Assembly: GCA_963965975.1 (NCBI GenBank)
Contig: OZ014412.1
Coordinates: 11,141,849-11,205,848, forward strand
Reading direction: 5' to 3'
Length of the DNA: 64,000 nt
Origin: Xestospongia bergquistia
Taxonomy: Eukaryota > Porifera > Demospongiae > Haplosclerida > Petrosiidae
Numbering within the stretch: the stretch's first letter is position 1; the number at the start of each line of letters is the position of its first letter. Shown in pieces: positions 37,471 through 50,300 of this stretch. Position numbers and translations under genes: made by a program. The notes below the pieces were generated by a model. The model saw only the letters and a list, made by a program, of their open reading frames with translations, was not told the DNA's origin and ran no database searches.

Positions 37471-39380
37471 GGCTGTTAGAAGATCTCCAGTCATTGAACT
37501 AGCTTTGTTAAATCCAAATATTTGACCTGTTTACACATAGGATAACTATTATTTGATGCCTTGCTAATTCCCCCCTTAATTTCTAGATAATTTTATTGAT
37601 AATTTTGCCACTTTTCTTAAATGAAATATGTTATTTGAAACTTAACGTTTACAGCAGGGAAGATGTATAACTACAAGATCATTAATTGTTGGTTTTTGTT
37701 GGTGTGCTACATATTTCATCTACTTTAATTTATTTTGCCACTTTTCTTAATAAAAAAAGTCGTATCATCTTCATCAATATCAATAAGCAAGAATCAAACA
37801 AATATGGTGACATATTCAAGTGATGGCAATAAAACCACAACTATTAAAATGGTTTTTGTATCCTGCTCTGTTAGTATAACGTGTGGAGTAATATTTAGTG
37901 TAGTAACTGAGAAAGCAAAAGGTTATTCCTCTTAGTCTAATTAATTCTTGTCTTATTATTAAACAGTATGAAATAAACATTGTTTCTCTTATAGTGTATG
38001 TTCCATCAGTAATATTGAACCAAATGCTATTTTCTCAATATACAATGTTAAAAATGTTCTTAACATCAGCTGCTACAGGTAAATGTTCATTGTGTTACGA
38101 AGTTCGCATTATCTTGTTGATAGTCTATAGTGTAGTCTATATAACATTGTGCTATATCATAGTGCAGTCTATATAACATTATGCTATACCATAGTGCTAA
38201 TGTAGTAGTGCTAGAGTTGAATACAGTATAGTCATCAAGCCCTCTACATGTACATTCAAGCAGAGAAATTTCAACATGTATTGTATATGAATAGTGATAA
38301 CTACGAACATTATATATATATTTTTTTGTTGTATATTGTCCAGTTGCAGAGACATAATACTCAGAAGCAGTAACATATCCACTGTAGATATATAGTATAA
38401 CTGATGTTATATAATAAATATGATACCAGCTCATGATGACAGCAGATTCAACCGTGAAAGATCAGATGAACAATAGAGAATTAATGTCAAAATGATGAAA
38501 AAAATGATAATTAAAGTTGTATTTCTGCAGCCTTTTATAAACTGGAAATACTATATATGTTGACATTGCTTCCTGTGAATACTGTAGTAATTCATACAGT
38601 TTGGTATAAAATAGATGTAAGTAAACTATTCCAGGCCACCACTTTGTAACTTATAAGGTGTTAGTTACTATAGAATCTATTAGAAATTGATGTTGTTATC
38701 ATAACTTTATGATTAGTGGTCAATCCAATAAGATCACAGCTGAAGTTAGTAAACTGCTTGTAGTTTAGGTTATATATTTTGAAGGTTTTATTCTTACATG
38801 TAACTTTAATAGTTTCATAAGAATTTTAGTAACTACAACTTAAGCTACTGTAATTATGACATCATTTGTCTAGTCTAATATTGTGACTATATATATTAGC
38901 TATATAGTTAATGGTGTTTGTCCTTGTAAATCCACAATAAATGGTGTTAGTCAGTCACTATATATCAATGATTTATTGTTATAGTTTAAAAAGGTACATT
39001 TATAGCTCTACCAGTAGAAGATATTAAAATCAACAGTGTCGTCAGAAGTTATGGGAGGGGCTAACTACACAATACTTACGTAACCTGACATGATCAGTAG
39101 ATATTAGATACAATAGTGATAACTCATATACATGTTCTATTGTATACATATTATGTTAGAATGATAAGACTGACACTCATTTATTCTGTAAAGAATGAGG
39201 GACTGGTTTATAAGACTTGTATTCAAAATTGTGAATTAAATTTAAACATTTCATGTTGTAAAGATAAACTTTGACTATTAGTAATATTTACAAAAATTTC
39301 AATAGTTGTTTCTTTCAGTCATACACAATGGACATAATTTGCTGTAGACTTTAGGTTATGAAACATATGTAGAAACATTG
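37471..39380. other. Intergenic stretch with exon-like fragments
   Basis: Mostly structureless AT-rich DNA. One exon-like block at 37995-38078 has acceptor TTCTCTTATAG, donor GTAAAT and phase 1-1, encoding VPSVILNQMLFSQYTMLKMF, but I can link it to nothing. A short direct repeat (AGTCTATATAACATT) occurs twice at about 38129-38180. A minus-strand frame at 38087-38434 is listed separately. Confidence 0.4.
38087..38434 (-). other. Possible secreted-protein first exon (relic)
   Basis: A minus-strand frame of 115 codons opens with a plausible signal peptide (hydrophobic stretch ITSVILYIYSGYVTA) followed by SEYYVSATGQ. A start of this kind occurs in many sponge secreted beta-helix-like proteins. 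The rest of the frame resembles nothing I know and overlaps a local direct repeat. No downstream exons were recognised, so it may be an isolated exon relic or chance. Confidence 0.2.
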
Positions 39381-39588
39381 GCAGAGATATGGGGGGGGGG
39401 GGGCATGCCCCCTCCCACTTATACAAAGAAGGCAATTATATACGTGGGTGGGACGTAAACAAGTGTCTGAACTGTTCGACAGCTGCAATTTCAGTTTTTA
39501 CACTAATATAATATACAAATTATTCACACATGCATGCAATAGTTAAGAGTTATCACCTGGAGTGTAGGAATCAGTTCAGTAGTGAGTG

Positions 39589-39762
39589 ATGGCAACCAAG
39601 AAGCAAACAACACTAGATCTGTTTACTGTATTCAGGGAAGAAACTGATACTGTTGAAATAAATGAAACGAGTATTTCATCTAATGGAGAAAATTCTGTGA
39701 GGTTAGAGTCTAGTGAAGAAACTGTTACCCATGTAGGCCTTGGTCAATTGAAAGTGAGGTGA
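39589..39762 (+). pseudogene. hAT transposase N-terminal fragment
   Basis: A 57-residue frame starting MATKKQTTLDLFTVFRE and rich in Ser/Glu, stopping at TGA 39760-39762. Its similarity to a transposase N-terminus is inferred from position inside the element and from the KKQTTLDLF-type start common in hAT/ZMYM-like proteins. Confidence 0.4.
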
Positions 39763-39843
39763 AAAAGATGCAAGAGTCATGCTTTTCAAAAGATATTCCT
39801 TTTCAGAGCTAAGCAGGCGACTTCCCACAGATATCGTGAAGAA

Positions 39844-40158
39844 GTGGATCCACTTCTTTATGATATGGTGAAAACTGCCTTGCCAACTGTGAAGTCAGTC
39901 ACTTCAATTAATACTATATGTGACGCAATGAACATAAATGATATCTTTAAGGACATATTCTCTTCAGTACATCTTGTGTTTTGTTTAACATTAACTTCAC
40001 CAATAACGTCTGCAACGTCTGAAAGAACATTTTCAGCTCTGAAACACCTTTATACTTATGTTCGATCAATGATGACAGAAAAACAACTAAATAACTGCCT
40101 ATTGCTGCGCATCCATAAGGAACTCACAGATTCATTAGATTTACCTTCCATTGAATGA
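39844..40158 (+). pseudogene. hAT C-terminal dimerisation domain
   Basis: Encodes the characteristic hAT C-terminal segment: LTSPITSATSERTFSALKHL, then YVRSMMTEKQLNNCLLLRIH and KELTDSLDL. This matches the ZMYM1-like/hAT dimerisation consensus. The DDE catalytic region expected before it is missing, so this is a non-autonomous derivative. Confidence 0.85.
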
Positions 40159-40395
40159 AAATTTGTTTCTAAATATGATAAATGAAAAAAGTACTTTGGT
40201 AAACTTTTGGACTCATGAAGATGCATACTGTGTGGTTTTAAATGTGTTTCAAGTTATCCTTTTTTCTTTAAAAAATATTGTTTAATTCTACATATAAGAA
40301 TTTTTTTTACTGAGCCCCCTACATTTTGAGCGGTGTCTCTGCCTCTGAGAAATGACTCAATGTACATATAATATTATCATGTTAGTACTAGATTT

Positions 40396-40672
40396 ATATG
40401 ATACACTGAGAATAGTGTTGTTTTGGTACAACCATAACTAAAACTAAAAGCACTTTAATAAAGGTTATTACTAAAGCTAAAAATAAAAGATTGTTCTAAT
40501 CAAAACTAGTATTTAAAAGGATGATATAATTTTACTATAATTCATAACTAACATTTATAAATCAATTTTTTTAGTTGTTATAAAATGTGTAATCGTTGCC
40601 TTCAGGATTAGGATGTATTATAAAACATACAAAAACCTCTATAACACTACCTCACTTGATATTTATACTAAG
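40396..40672 (+). repeat. Dispersed repeat, copy 1
   Basis: Shares a diverged but colinear match with 63229-63441. Common blocks include GATACACTGAG.ATAGTG.TGTT, TTTAAAAGGATGA.ATAA, ATAAATCAATT and CTCACTTGATATTTATA. There is no coding content, and the family is unknown to me. Confidence 0.6.
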
Positions 40673-41960
40673 AAGTGATATAGTTGTGTGTTTACAAATG
40701 AAAACATATGATGTTGCTACAGTATGACAATATATATAGTATCTAATTAAAATATTTGATCAATTAAAAATGTCTGTTGATCATTAACATGAGATTATAG
40801 ATAGTATACTCTAATTACCTCAATATTACTGTTCTACAACCTAATATCTTCATAGGATACTGATGATTGTTACCTGAGATGACTGTTTACATTATGAGAT
40901 ATTATGGAGTTGTCATTGTGGACTGAATCAGTTAATATTATAACTATAAGACATGTCAAATAATGCCATCTGGGACTGTTCCTTAACACATATAGTTAAG
41001 ATGTATTTTATACCATACAGACACCTTTAGCATTAAACCACATAGGATAGTATGACAGATATATAAGGCATTTGTTACATTGTGTTTGTAAACGTGTTAT
41101 TTACTAACAGTATGATATTACACATACAGCCTATACTCTGCACTTTGACACTTGTTTTAAACATTGCAATTTATTTTTTGTTTTATAATAACAACAGTAT
41201 TAATTAGATGAATTAACACAAGTCGAAAAAATTCAAATTAGAATATCTCAAAGTATAAAAGAACATTTATAACAATGTCTCAAATACTAAGGACAGATAT
41301 TTCTGGAAATTTCCCCACTTCATGTAGTCATATCTATTATTAATGAAAACTATCGGTAATATTGTAAAACAACTAAGTACTGAAGGTTGATTATTTAGAT
41401 TAGTTTGTTAGACTATCAATCTTACAATTAATGACAAACTTGTATTGAATAAGTTCTGGTTTTAGCTGATCATAAAGGCATCTATTTTCTTACCTGTTAA
41501 AGACTCTATAACAAAAGAGCTAAATTGAGGTCCAGTTGTACATTGTCCTTATGAACTTCCAGTATAGATTGCAGGATTTTCATGGCAAGTCATGTTAGAT
41601 CACTTGTCCTATGGTTTCATAATCTATTTAAAGTGACTTACAACATAATATATTATGTTCAGATTTAATGTTCATGTCATAAAATTACAAAACTAATAAC
41701 ATTTTAATAATCACTTAATAGATTCACCAATGCCCCTGATCTACTTTCACCAATCAAAGCAGTAACAAAAGTGACAATTATATTAATTTAACCAATTTTA
41801 AACATCACATGATAGCAATAACACTGTTAAAATGTACAAGTAATGATGACGATTGAAGGATATCTTTTGACCAGTTGGAAAGCACTATCTTGTATCTTTG
41901 CCATATTTTGTAAATAACTTGTAACAATAGTTGACAAGACCTAAAAATGATCATAATTCT
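40673..41960. other. AT-rich intergenic stretch, nothing recognised
   Basis: No exon, RNA gene or clear repeat was seen on either strand. Confidence 0.45.
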
Positions 41961-43235
41961 GTGATATTCAAAGGTACTGGTGCTTCTTGAATAGCTTTAA
42001 CATTGGAGTGGGAAGGCTAGAGTTCTGAGTTATCAATAATGTAACCTAAATACTCAACTGATGTTGTAGCAAAGGTGCATATAGAACATTTTAATATAAG
42101 CCCTGTAGAGGACAGTCTGAAAAGTACACAGGTGAGATTGTGTAGGTGATCCTCTTGATTGGTACAGGAGACCAAGATATCATTGATACATACATAGACA
42201 TTAGATAAGTCACACAAAACACTTGTTGAAAAGGACTTGAAGTCATTGAAATGCTAAAAAGTCGACATTGATATGGAAATAACCCTTTATGAGTTTCAAT
42301 GGTTGTATACTGCTTAGAGGTTTTATGTAAAAGTATCTGCTAGTTGGCATGGCTTAATGAAGTTTCGAAAAGAACAATCACCTTCTAGTGCTGCCAAAAT
42401 CTTTTCAATGCAAAGTAATGAATGGCTATCAGTAATTAGAAACCGTTTGACAGTAACTTTGTAATCTCTGCAAAGGTATCTTTTTGCAGTAGAAATAATT
42501 GGGGCTGGCCCAAACAACATGCTGAACTGGGTAACATGATACCTAATTCTTGTAGTTGAGATATCTCTTTTTCAATTTTCTTTTTAAGGTTATATGCTAC
42601 ATGTCTGGCTTTGAAGTATTGTGGGACAACCTAAGGATACACAAATAATTAAGCTGTGGTACTTTGAAGTGTACCCAGTTTATTTAAAATAGGTCAGTAT
42701 ACTTGTCAAAAAGTGTTGAGAGTGATAAAGAGTTTGTCAAGGGAATGAATGCTGTTCTAGTCTAATTTAATTATTTTGAGTCAATTTCTACCAAAAAGAC
42801 TTGGTCTGTGTCCATGCATGACTAGAAGTGGGAGAATCTGAGACTGTGATTGGTAATCTACGTGAACATCACAAAAACAAGGATCACGATGTTTTCTCCA
42901 GATAGGTACTGAGAATAATATTGATAGGTTGAATTTGAGATGTGGGATGAGAAATAGATTCATAAGTTTGTTCACATGCAATTGACAAAGATGCCTTATG
43001 TCTAGTTCCACAGGAAGATCTAACACCCATCTACTTTGACTCTCATACAATAATAGGTTTGACTTTTCCAGGCAAGGTAAACAGGGTGTAGGCATTATCC
43101 ATCCCATCAGACAGTTGAGAGGGATCTGAGGTTGGTTGAGGGGTCTTACTTGTGGCTATCAGTTTACTATGACAGTTTCGTTATGAGTCCAATTTCCCAC
43201 AAGCTCTGTATTCACTTTTAAGAAAACTGCTAGGT
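41960..43235 (-). mobile_element. Second Gypsy relic (protease and RT)
   Basis: A decayed, truncated relative of the element at 886-4369, same strand. On the element strand it has the protease (about 42781-43107, with DVHVDYQSQSQILPL and HRPSLFGRN), an RT N-terminal part (42323-42520, LCRDYKVTVKRF) and an RT palm (42017-42217, CINDILVS then VEYLGYI). The catalytic box reads IND where YxDD is expected, and frames are shifted. No LTRs were identified. The left end abuts SRCR exons. Confidence 0.82.
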
Positions 43236-43320
43236 GGCCCTACTCCCATTCCATAAGAACTTCTTATACTTGCTCCTAATATAATTTAGTTACAATATAA
43301 AGTTCACTATTGTTACTAAC

Positions 43321-44604
43321 CTATTGTTGTAAAACCAAGCTGTCTGCATACAACATTAGCTTCATTGTTATCCCAAAACGATGGACACACAGTTCTCCAA
43401 GACCCAGCATAACAAATTTCAACTCTTCCTTCATATTCTGATTGTCCACCTGTTAATTTGATTTTAACATTAGTGCAATTTTTTACAGTGAGATTTGGAG
43501 CTGCAAAAACGAAGTATTATAACATAAAAGAAGTTGATCATATATCACAATACCTTGACATTCAACTGCTATATCTTCATAATAAGCACAGCTATGTTTT
43601 GTAATGTGTTGTGAGAACATTCAAATATATTGTCCTCAGTTCCATTACAGTTAAGATCAATAAAATGGAAAGGTTTACGATCACCATAATATGAAGATGT
43701 CCTAGCATTAGCTCCTATGCACAGCTGATTATAAATATCATGACATTATATTTCAAACATTCTTTTGAGTATCCCAGTTGTCTACAAACTACAGTAGCAT
43801 CGTTGTTGTCCCAGTAATCATGACATATGGTACCCCATGTACTATTGACACACACTTCAAGTCTTCCAGATAACGGATTTGAACTATCAACTAATTTAAT
43901 ATCGCCATCTTGACAAAATGCTAAGTAAAGTAGATAATAAAATAAAATAAAACAACAAACACTTACTTTGACATCTGACTCCAACATCAAATAAATATGA
44001 AGCATATGGTGAATTTTGATATCCAATGTTATATTCTAATAAAGAGGATTTTGGTGATAAATAATGAACATTTGTAAAAAAATTGGACCAGTTCCTCTGC
44101 CAAATAAGTAAGCATTGTAAAAAGGGATGGCACCTTCAAAAGAAACGTACATCTTAATATAAATTTGTGAACATTACCTTACCTGGTGCTGTATAACCTA
44201 AATAATTACATACTGTCTGAGCTGCTTCATGTCCCCAAATAAAACCATTAATAGTGCCCCAAGCATGATTAAAACATATTTGAACAGTGCCTTCATAGAC
44301 TTCAGAACAAATTACTAGTCTAATTTCACCATCAGTACAATTTGAATAAGTAGAGCTATGAACTAAAATTGTATGTTATAACTAGTAGTATGTTAAGGTA
44401 CATACAATACATACCTGGACAAATAACATTGGCATCATTAAAGCTATTAACACAAACAGGAACATTTGGATCTACAGAACATTTAAATATGTCATCTTCT
44501 GTTCCATTGCAATTTAAGCCACTGAAAAATGTGGGATAATTACTGTCCACATACCACTGTAATCTATTTATAAATAGCATTTTATTACAAATGTTCAGTA
44601 ACAA
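43321..44604 (-). pseudogene. SRCR-domain gene fragment with frameshifts
   Basis: Minus-strand exons encode about three scavenger receptor cysteine-rich domains, each split between a first-half and a second-half exon. Order: 44604/44563-44415, 44362-44183, 44133-43967, 43920-43759, 43714-43554, 43500-43321. Most junctions are phase 1. First halves show GRLEVCVNSTWGTICHDYWD and EGRVEICYAGSWRTVCPSFW with VVCRQLG. Second halves show LNCNGTED..F.C. Exon 44133-43967 has a one-base shift in a poly-T run near 44071-44077. Exon 43714-43554 is 161 nt with a shift after ECSHNTL. The 43920-43759 donor is poor. No signal peptide, start or C-terminus is seen. It is a decayed fragment, unless the shifts are sequence errors. 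Confidence 0.72.
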
Positions 44605-46947
44605 CTAAAGAGTTTGTTATGTTTATGCACAGCATTTGGACATTCATAACAATATGTTTACTTAAAGGAACTATCTAGAGTACCAGTAATGAAACATTGT
44701 ATCCTGACATACAGAGAAAGGTTTATAAATAAAATTGGCTTGCTGCCAATTTGGAATGTGTGGGATGTAGGACAATATAATAAAGTTGTCATATAGTTAT
44801 TAATATTATTGTTATTACATTAGACACTTTGGAAGACATTTTTAGCACTGAAATTTTGATTAAACTTTAAAACAATGCTTATTTTGTCCTTACATAAAAA
44901 TACTACTTTGGTAAGCTTGGAAGAAAAAATTCTAGACCAAAAAGAACTGGCAGTTGTTATAACGATATTCATAACCACTATGTAGAATTGCATTCATACC
45001 ATTCCAAAGGGACAGAAAGCCAAGTTCACTTATAGACTCTCCTCCACCCCTCAGCTTATCAAACAGATGGAGGGGTTAGCTTGCTTGACTAACACTAGAC
45101 TATGAAAATATTTTAAGTCATTTATAATTATGGATATGTTATCAGATATAGAACATAACCTTGACTAAAAGGAAATGGCATAAATGCATACTAATAATAT
45201 GTATGAGTAAACAGATTATAATTATGATCCTTGTAGGAATCTGTCTCTTATATAGTGATGACTTTTACCAAAAGCATAGTAAACTCCTGTTGTCTATTAT
45301 GTGGACATATATACAATTAATAAAATAATTATGGTAAAGAGAGAGTAGGTATAAGCCTGTACATAACTTCTGTATGTGGTAATGTTACAATTATGTCATG
45401 TATTAATGATCATTAGGTAACAGCAGTGAAACTGTATGTAATATATAGTACATTGACTTCATTCTCATCTTATTAAACAAGTGTGCCTAAAAGTAGCTGT
45501 TGGTGTTGAAACCCGCAGCTGCCATTCAACAAAGCTACTCATATAAAGATTACTACCTAAATCTGAATAGTGAAATTTGATTGATCAACTGAAATTTAAT
45601 CAATTACGACCTTAGCTAGGGCTATTTAGACTCTAGTCTAAGCCATAGATCATAAAGTCATATAATATGAATGACATAGACAATTTTAGATAGTATCATT
45701 TAATAAAAAGATTATTTGCGAAATAAATATGTAGGAATGACCTTTCACAAAGAGAAGTAACATAGATTATGCCTGAGAACTTAGAGATGAACAAGACAAT
45801 AATGATTTTTGAAGGTTTTAATAAACATTAATTACAAATAATTTTTTATTATTATTGTAAATCTAAAATATCACAAGTATATTAATTCTCATAATATTAT
45901 GTAAGTGCCTTTTTGATGTGTGGTTTTAAAGATTATGGAAGTGATTTATATCAGCATTTGTGACATGGTGTATATATGATTCATTTATAAATGCTATAAA
46001 GTATCTTTCTTCCTTTGTTTATAGTCAAATGTAATAACATTAATTATAATAGTGTGTGTATCACATGATTTACAAGACATAGTAGTGTCTATTATGTAAG
46101 AGCCACTGGTAGCTCTCTCTAGTCTTCATTATTACACTTGTCAAATTTATAGCATTGATTGTAATGACATTGTATTATATCAGAAGGTGTTAATAAAAAT
46201 ATAAAAACAATCCTTCAGTCAGTCTAATTCACTTTAATTGAAATAGCAATCCTCAAGTATGCCTTGTAAATTATTGTCAAACAGTTAAACTAATGCAGAC
46301 TGTTTGTGTCCCTTGTATTTATATGATACTACCTCTTTCAATATTAACTCAATGTGATATTGTCATAATGCAATTTAATTTTTAGCTTTATATATTTTAA
46401 AGAGAACAAAGTTAGAGATAATGGGGAAACTTCAGAATCTTTTCTCTTCTAATGAGGTTGCAATATGGCTGGAGTTAACGTTTAATAATCATGTTTTTAG
46501 CAAGTGTGAAAATATTTTGTACAATAATATGATAATTATAATTTTAAAGTTTTAATGCTCTCTCTATTATCCATTTTACTAAATAAAGTTGCTGTTGTAT
46601 AGTCATTTTCATTGTCATCTCATAATACCTTCTGATTGTTGCCTGGACCATTGAAAATGACCTTACAATAAACACTATAAAAGAATGGATAAGATAGTCT
46701 GGCTGGAGCACATGTTCAATAGTGACCTTTCAACCAATTGTTACCATGGCAGTGTTGTTTGGAACATTTTATTTACTGTTTACAAAGTAGTGTTGTTGTT
46801 ATATTTATTGTAGTCATGGTCATTATCACGTGATAATAGTATATTCTGATTGGTTGAGCCATTAATCACGATTTGGCCCATTAATTTCATTATAACATTA
46901 AAAAGAAAGGAGGGACTTGTATCAATGATCATGATATTTTCCTGTTA
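44605..46947. other. Intergenic stretch, nothing recognised
   Basis: AT-rich DNA without exons or identifiable mobile elements. The right end holds the promoter of the Death/LRR gene. Confidence 0.45.
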
Positions 46948-46971
46948 GGGTGGAGCGCGTGAGCTCCACCC
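46948..46971. promoter_or_regulatory. GC-rich inverted repeat upstream of the Death/LRR start codon
   Basis: A 9-bp inverted repeat, GGGTGGAGC...GCTCCACCC, with a 6-base spacer, ending 22 bp before the ATG at 46994. It stands out against AT-rich surroundings. It could be a factor-binding site or a 5' leader hairpin; the role is inferred. Confidence 0.35.
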
Positions 46972-46993
46972 ACCAAACTCTATCGCTTGAGCT

Positions 46994-47300
46994 ATGGCAG
47001 TAGTGTCGACATATTTTGATCAGTTTTTGAATGGAAAACCAACTGTTTACGAATTATACGAGCACGTAAGAGTTGGTACTAACTGGTACAAACTTGGTGT
47101 ACTTCTCAAGTTAGATATTACTAAGTTAAATGATATCAGATTACTAAATGAAGATAGTGATTTCAAATCATTAAAGATGTTTGAGTTGTGGCTGAGTAGC
47201 AAACCTAGTGCTACAAGAAAAGAGATTATAGAGACACTAAAGAAGCCAGCCATTGGTGAGAATACTGTTGCTGAACAATACAAAGAGACATTACGAGAAA
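46994..47300 (+). CDS. Exon 1: Death domain
   Basis: Encodes a Death-fold domain with VRVGTNWYKLGVLLKLDITK, MFELWLSSKPSATRKEIIET and a closing AEQYKETL, ending in phase 1 at donor GTGAGT. The spacing matches the Death domain at 36540-36832 (WYxLGxxLxLD ... LWxxxKxxATR), so the two genes carry related domains. Confidence 0.8.
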
Positions 47301-50300
47301 GTGAGTGTGAAGAGAATTATTTATTATTTTCTTGGTTTATTTTTTAGATTTAGATGAAAAAGAGGTTGCTACTCTATTACTACAGAAACACTCTGAGTGT
47401 CTCACACATCTTATTTTTCCTTCAAAGATAGTTCGTATGTTGTATGCAGAGGAAGTCATTTCTATGGAGACACTTAATGCAATAGAGGGATCAGGAAGTT
47501 TGCAAACAGATTCTTCATTGAGAGCTCTAAGTAATACTGTATCTGAAGATCCTAACAAGCTAAGAGTCTTCGCTAGTGTCTTGTTACAATCCGAGGAGAC
47601 AGTACATGTAGGAAAAGTTATACTGAAAGAGTACAGTAAGTAGTTTGTATTTATTTAATTGAACGTTTATTGAAATTTTGTATAGATGAACAGTTTCCTC
47701 AAGAAATACCAGTACAACCAAGTCAACCAAGTATTTAACATAATTATGTCATTGTCAAGTACATTTAACATTGCCAACAGATACAAATGCCCTCAGCACT
47801 TCAGCATTGAACAATCACCTAACTATACCTACTCAAAGTTAGTGTTTCATGTTCTTGAATTAAATGTATTTCTCTATCAGGTGCTACAACAGAGCTATAT
47901 CTTCCAGCTACTTTTGAATATAGCTTTGATCAGATGAGAGCAACATTTGGAAAACTCATTCATACAGTGGCACCTCTTATTAAATCAGCTATTATATCTT
48001 TGCCATCCTTACCAGAACCATCTTTGCTGGAAAATTGCCTGCCATTGGAAGAGCTCAAATTGTTTCTTAAAAGATGTTTTGAAGAGCTTAAACCTCAGCT
48101 GAGTATTGCTAAGTCATTTGATGATATTATGGATATTGTGCAAGAAAAGTGTACAATAATCAATATTGCCTGTTTAGAGACTGTCATTGATCACTATAAC
48201 ATTGAAGAAGCCAAAGCTCATATCACAGCTTACAAATCTATGGTTGATAAATTCTGTGAGGAGGTCAAACTTAGTGTCTGCAAGGATAAAGATTTTATGT
48301 CAAGTCCATCTTCTCTTCTCAAACATGAGACTATTGAATTTGTTCTTGAGTGGGAACCTGATAGCCGCTCTCTCTACCAGATCAAAGTTTTGTTACGAAA
48401 AGCTTTTCAAGATATTGCTAAATTTGTCCAAGTGAGATACATCAAAGAAGGCAACTCCATCATTGTTACCTGCTATGCTCCACAAAACATCATGCATCTA
48501 TTACTAATGGAAGCACAAAAAAATCTTCATAATCTAATAAAGATGGGAGTAATCAAACTAACAATAACCTTCCATACTATATGGGATGAGCGCAGCAGAG
48601 ATAAGGTAAGACATGAGTACTGTACTAGCAATAATATGTGTGTTGATATTTGTAGGAAGTAAGAGGTCTGGTTGATGAGGTGAGAACTCTTGAAGAGAAG
48701 GTTGTGTTTCAGAGGAAGGCATTAGCTGAGATAGATCAGGTATTGATAAACCTGAAGTCTTTTCTTAAAGGTAACCTATATTTGTACAGAAATGATCACA
48801 GTTTGTGTTCTCATATATATAGTAGTGTAGATAAACTATTTCTGCATCTCTCTAACTTCCTGACTATTCGTCAATCCATTCATGCATCCTTTTAAATCAT
48901 CCATTCATGCAATTATTAAAGCTGATTTTATGTTCACAGAAACTAGTTTATCTAACATTGCAATGATAAGGAAGAGTCCAGATGCTCTTGAACAATTGTT
49001 GCCCAAACAGAAGGACAAACCAATAGAAGAAAATCCTCTCAAACACGAAAATAGACCTATTGTTAGTAGAAAACAAGAAAATGATAACAAATTGGAAGAT
49101 GTAATGGTATCAAAAAATATAGGTAAGTATACTAACCTAAATAAAGGCAGATATTAGTTTAGCGTATTAATTTTAGCAACTACTATAATAATTGATAAAA
49201 TTATAATGCAGTAAAAGTTCAAATAAAATTTAGTCAAATTGAGTATGGCTTAGCATGCTAACTAATCTAGTTTCCTTAAAATCACTAAATTAAATAGGCG
49301 TAATTATTTATTAAGTTAATGTTAGGAGCACCTCAAATTATTTAGTTTAATGTTTACTGTCTCTTGTTCTATTAAAGTATAGATTACAAGTGTACATAGA
49401 TTGTTAATTTGGTTAGTCTTATTCAGTTACCTTTTATACTTTGTTTAAGATTGTATAATTAATTTATTACATTTAATACTTTTTTTCAAAGATATAACAG
49501 TTTAAATTTAATAACAATCAATTAACCATACACATGCATGACAGTCCATGACCTTTGTACTTCAAGTGTTACTGCATTTCCAGTAAACATGAATAGTTAC
49601 ATAGCTACTTGTTATCCTCAGGTTATTTCAATCCACTGCATAATTAATTGATTTTCAGTAGGAGCTACTAATTATCAGCTTTGTACTAAGTGTGTATATT
49701 TATCATTACTAGCACACAGTATGAAAACTACGAACAAAGAAGGACCACCAGATCAGTCATCAACTAACACATTATCAGGTACATTTAATTAATTGAGAAA
49801 TGAATAGTACTATATACATAATGTAAACAGAGAAGCTGAAACTATTGGATAGAATGAATAAAGCAAAGACGTTAGAGATTGAAAAGTTAACCAGACATAA
49901 AGAAGGTGTGCTGTAGTACTGTTAGTACTATATACCATATATGGTTATGTTCTATAGCTACTGATAAAGTATTAGTAGATAGACAAGAAGAAATTGGAAT
50001 ACTACAAGAAAAGATAACATCTCTAACTTTACAATTAATGGAGAGAGAAGAAAAAAATAGTCAATTGATGGAGAATATCAAAGGTAAGCAATTACTAGAT
50101 ATTCTATTATATCAGACAATCTATTTAGCTCTGCAATCTCAGGTGGTACAGTTACGTGATCAGATTAAAGATGATGATTCTCAGTTTAGTCAAATGTTTG
50201 AGGAGGTACTAGCAAGCCGACAAGAACCTCCATTAGATGACAAGCTAACTCAAGAAGAACCAGATGACAGAGTCGATGATATTGCTAGGTTAAGTCTATC

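Larger units (their letters stand above)
39382..40347 (+). mobile_element. Internally deleted hAT-family DNA transposon
   Basis: A short element with imperfect inverted ends. Left is GGCAGAGATATGGGGG near 39380; right, read from the minus strand, is CAGAGGCAGAGACACCGCTC from 40347. Inside are an N-terminal transposase remnant and a C-terminal hAT dimerisation domain, with the catalytic core missing. A run of 13 G residues lies at 39391-39403. I could not fix an 8-bp target duplication. Confidence 0.65.

Noticed and set aside
37735..37935. 66-codon plus-strand frame with SVSITCGVIFSVV
   Set aside because: Looked briefly Ig-like, but there are no flanking splice sites in phase and no matching partner strand or cysteine pair.
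50129..50157. Acceptor at CAATCTCAG (50143) for coiled-coil exon 11
   Set aside because: It would put a TGA in the required phase; the acceptor CTATTTAG before 50129 keeps the frame.
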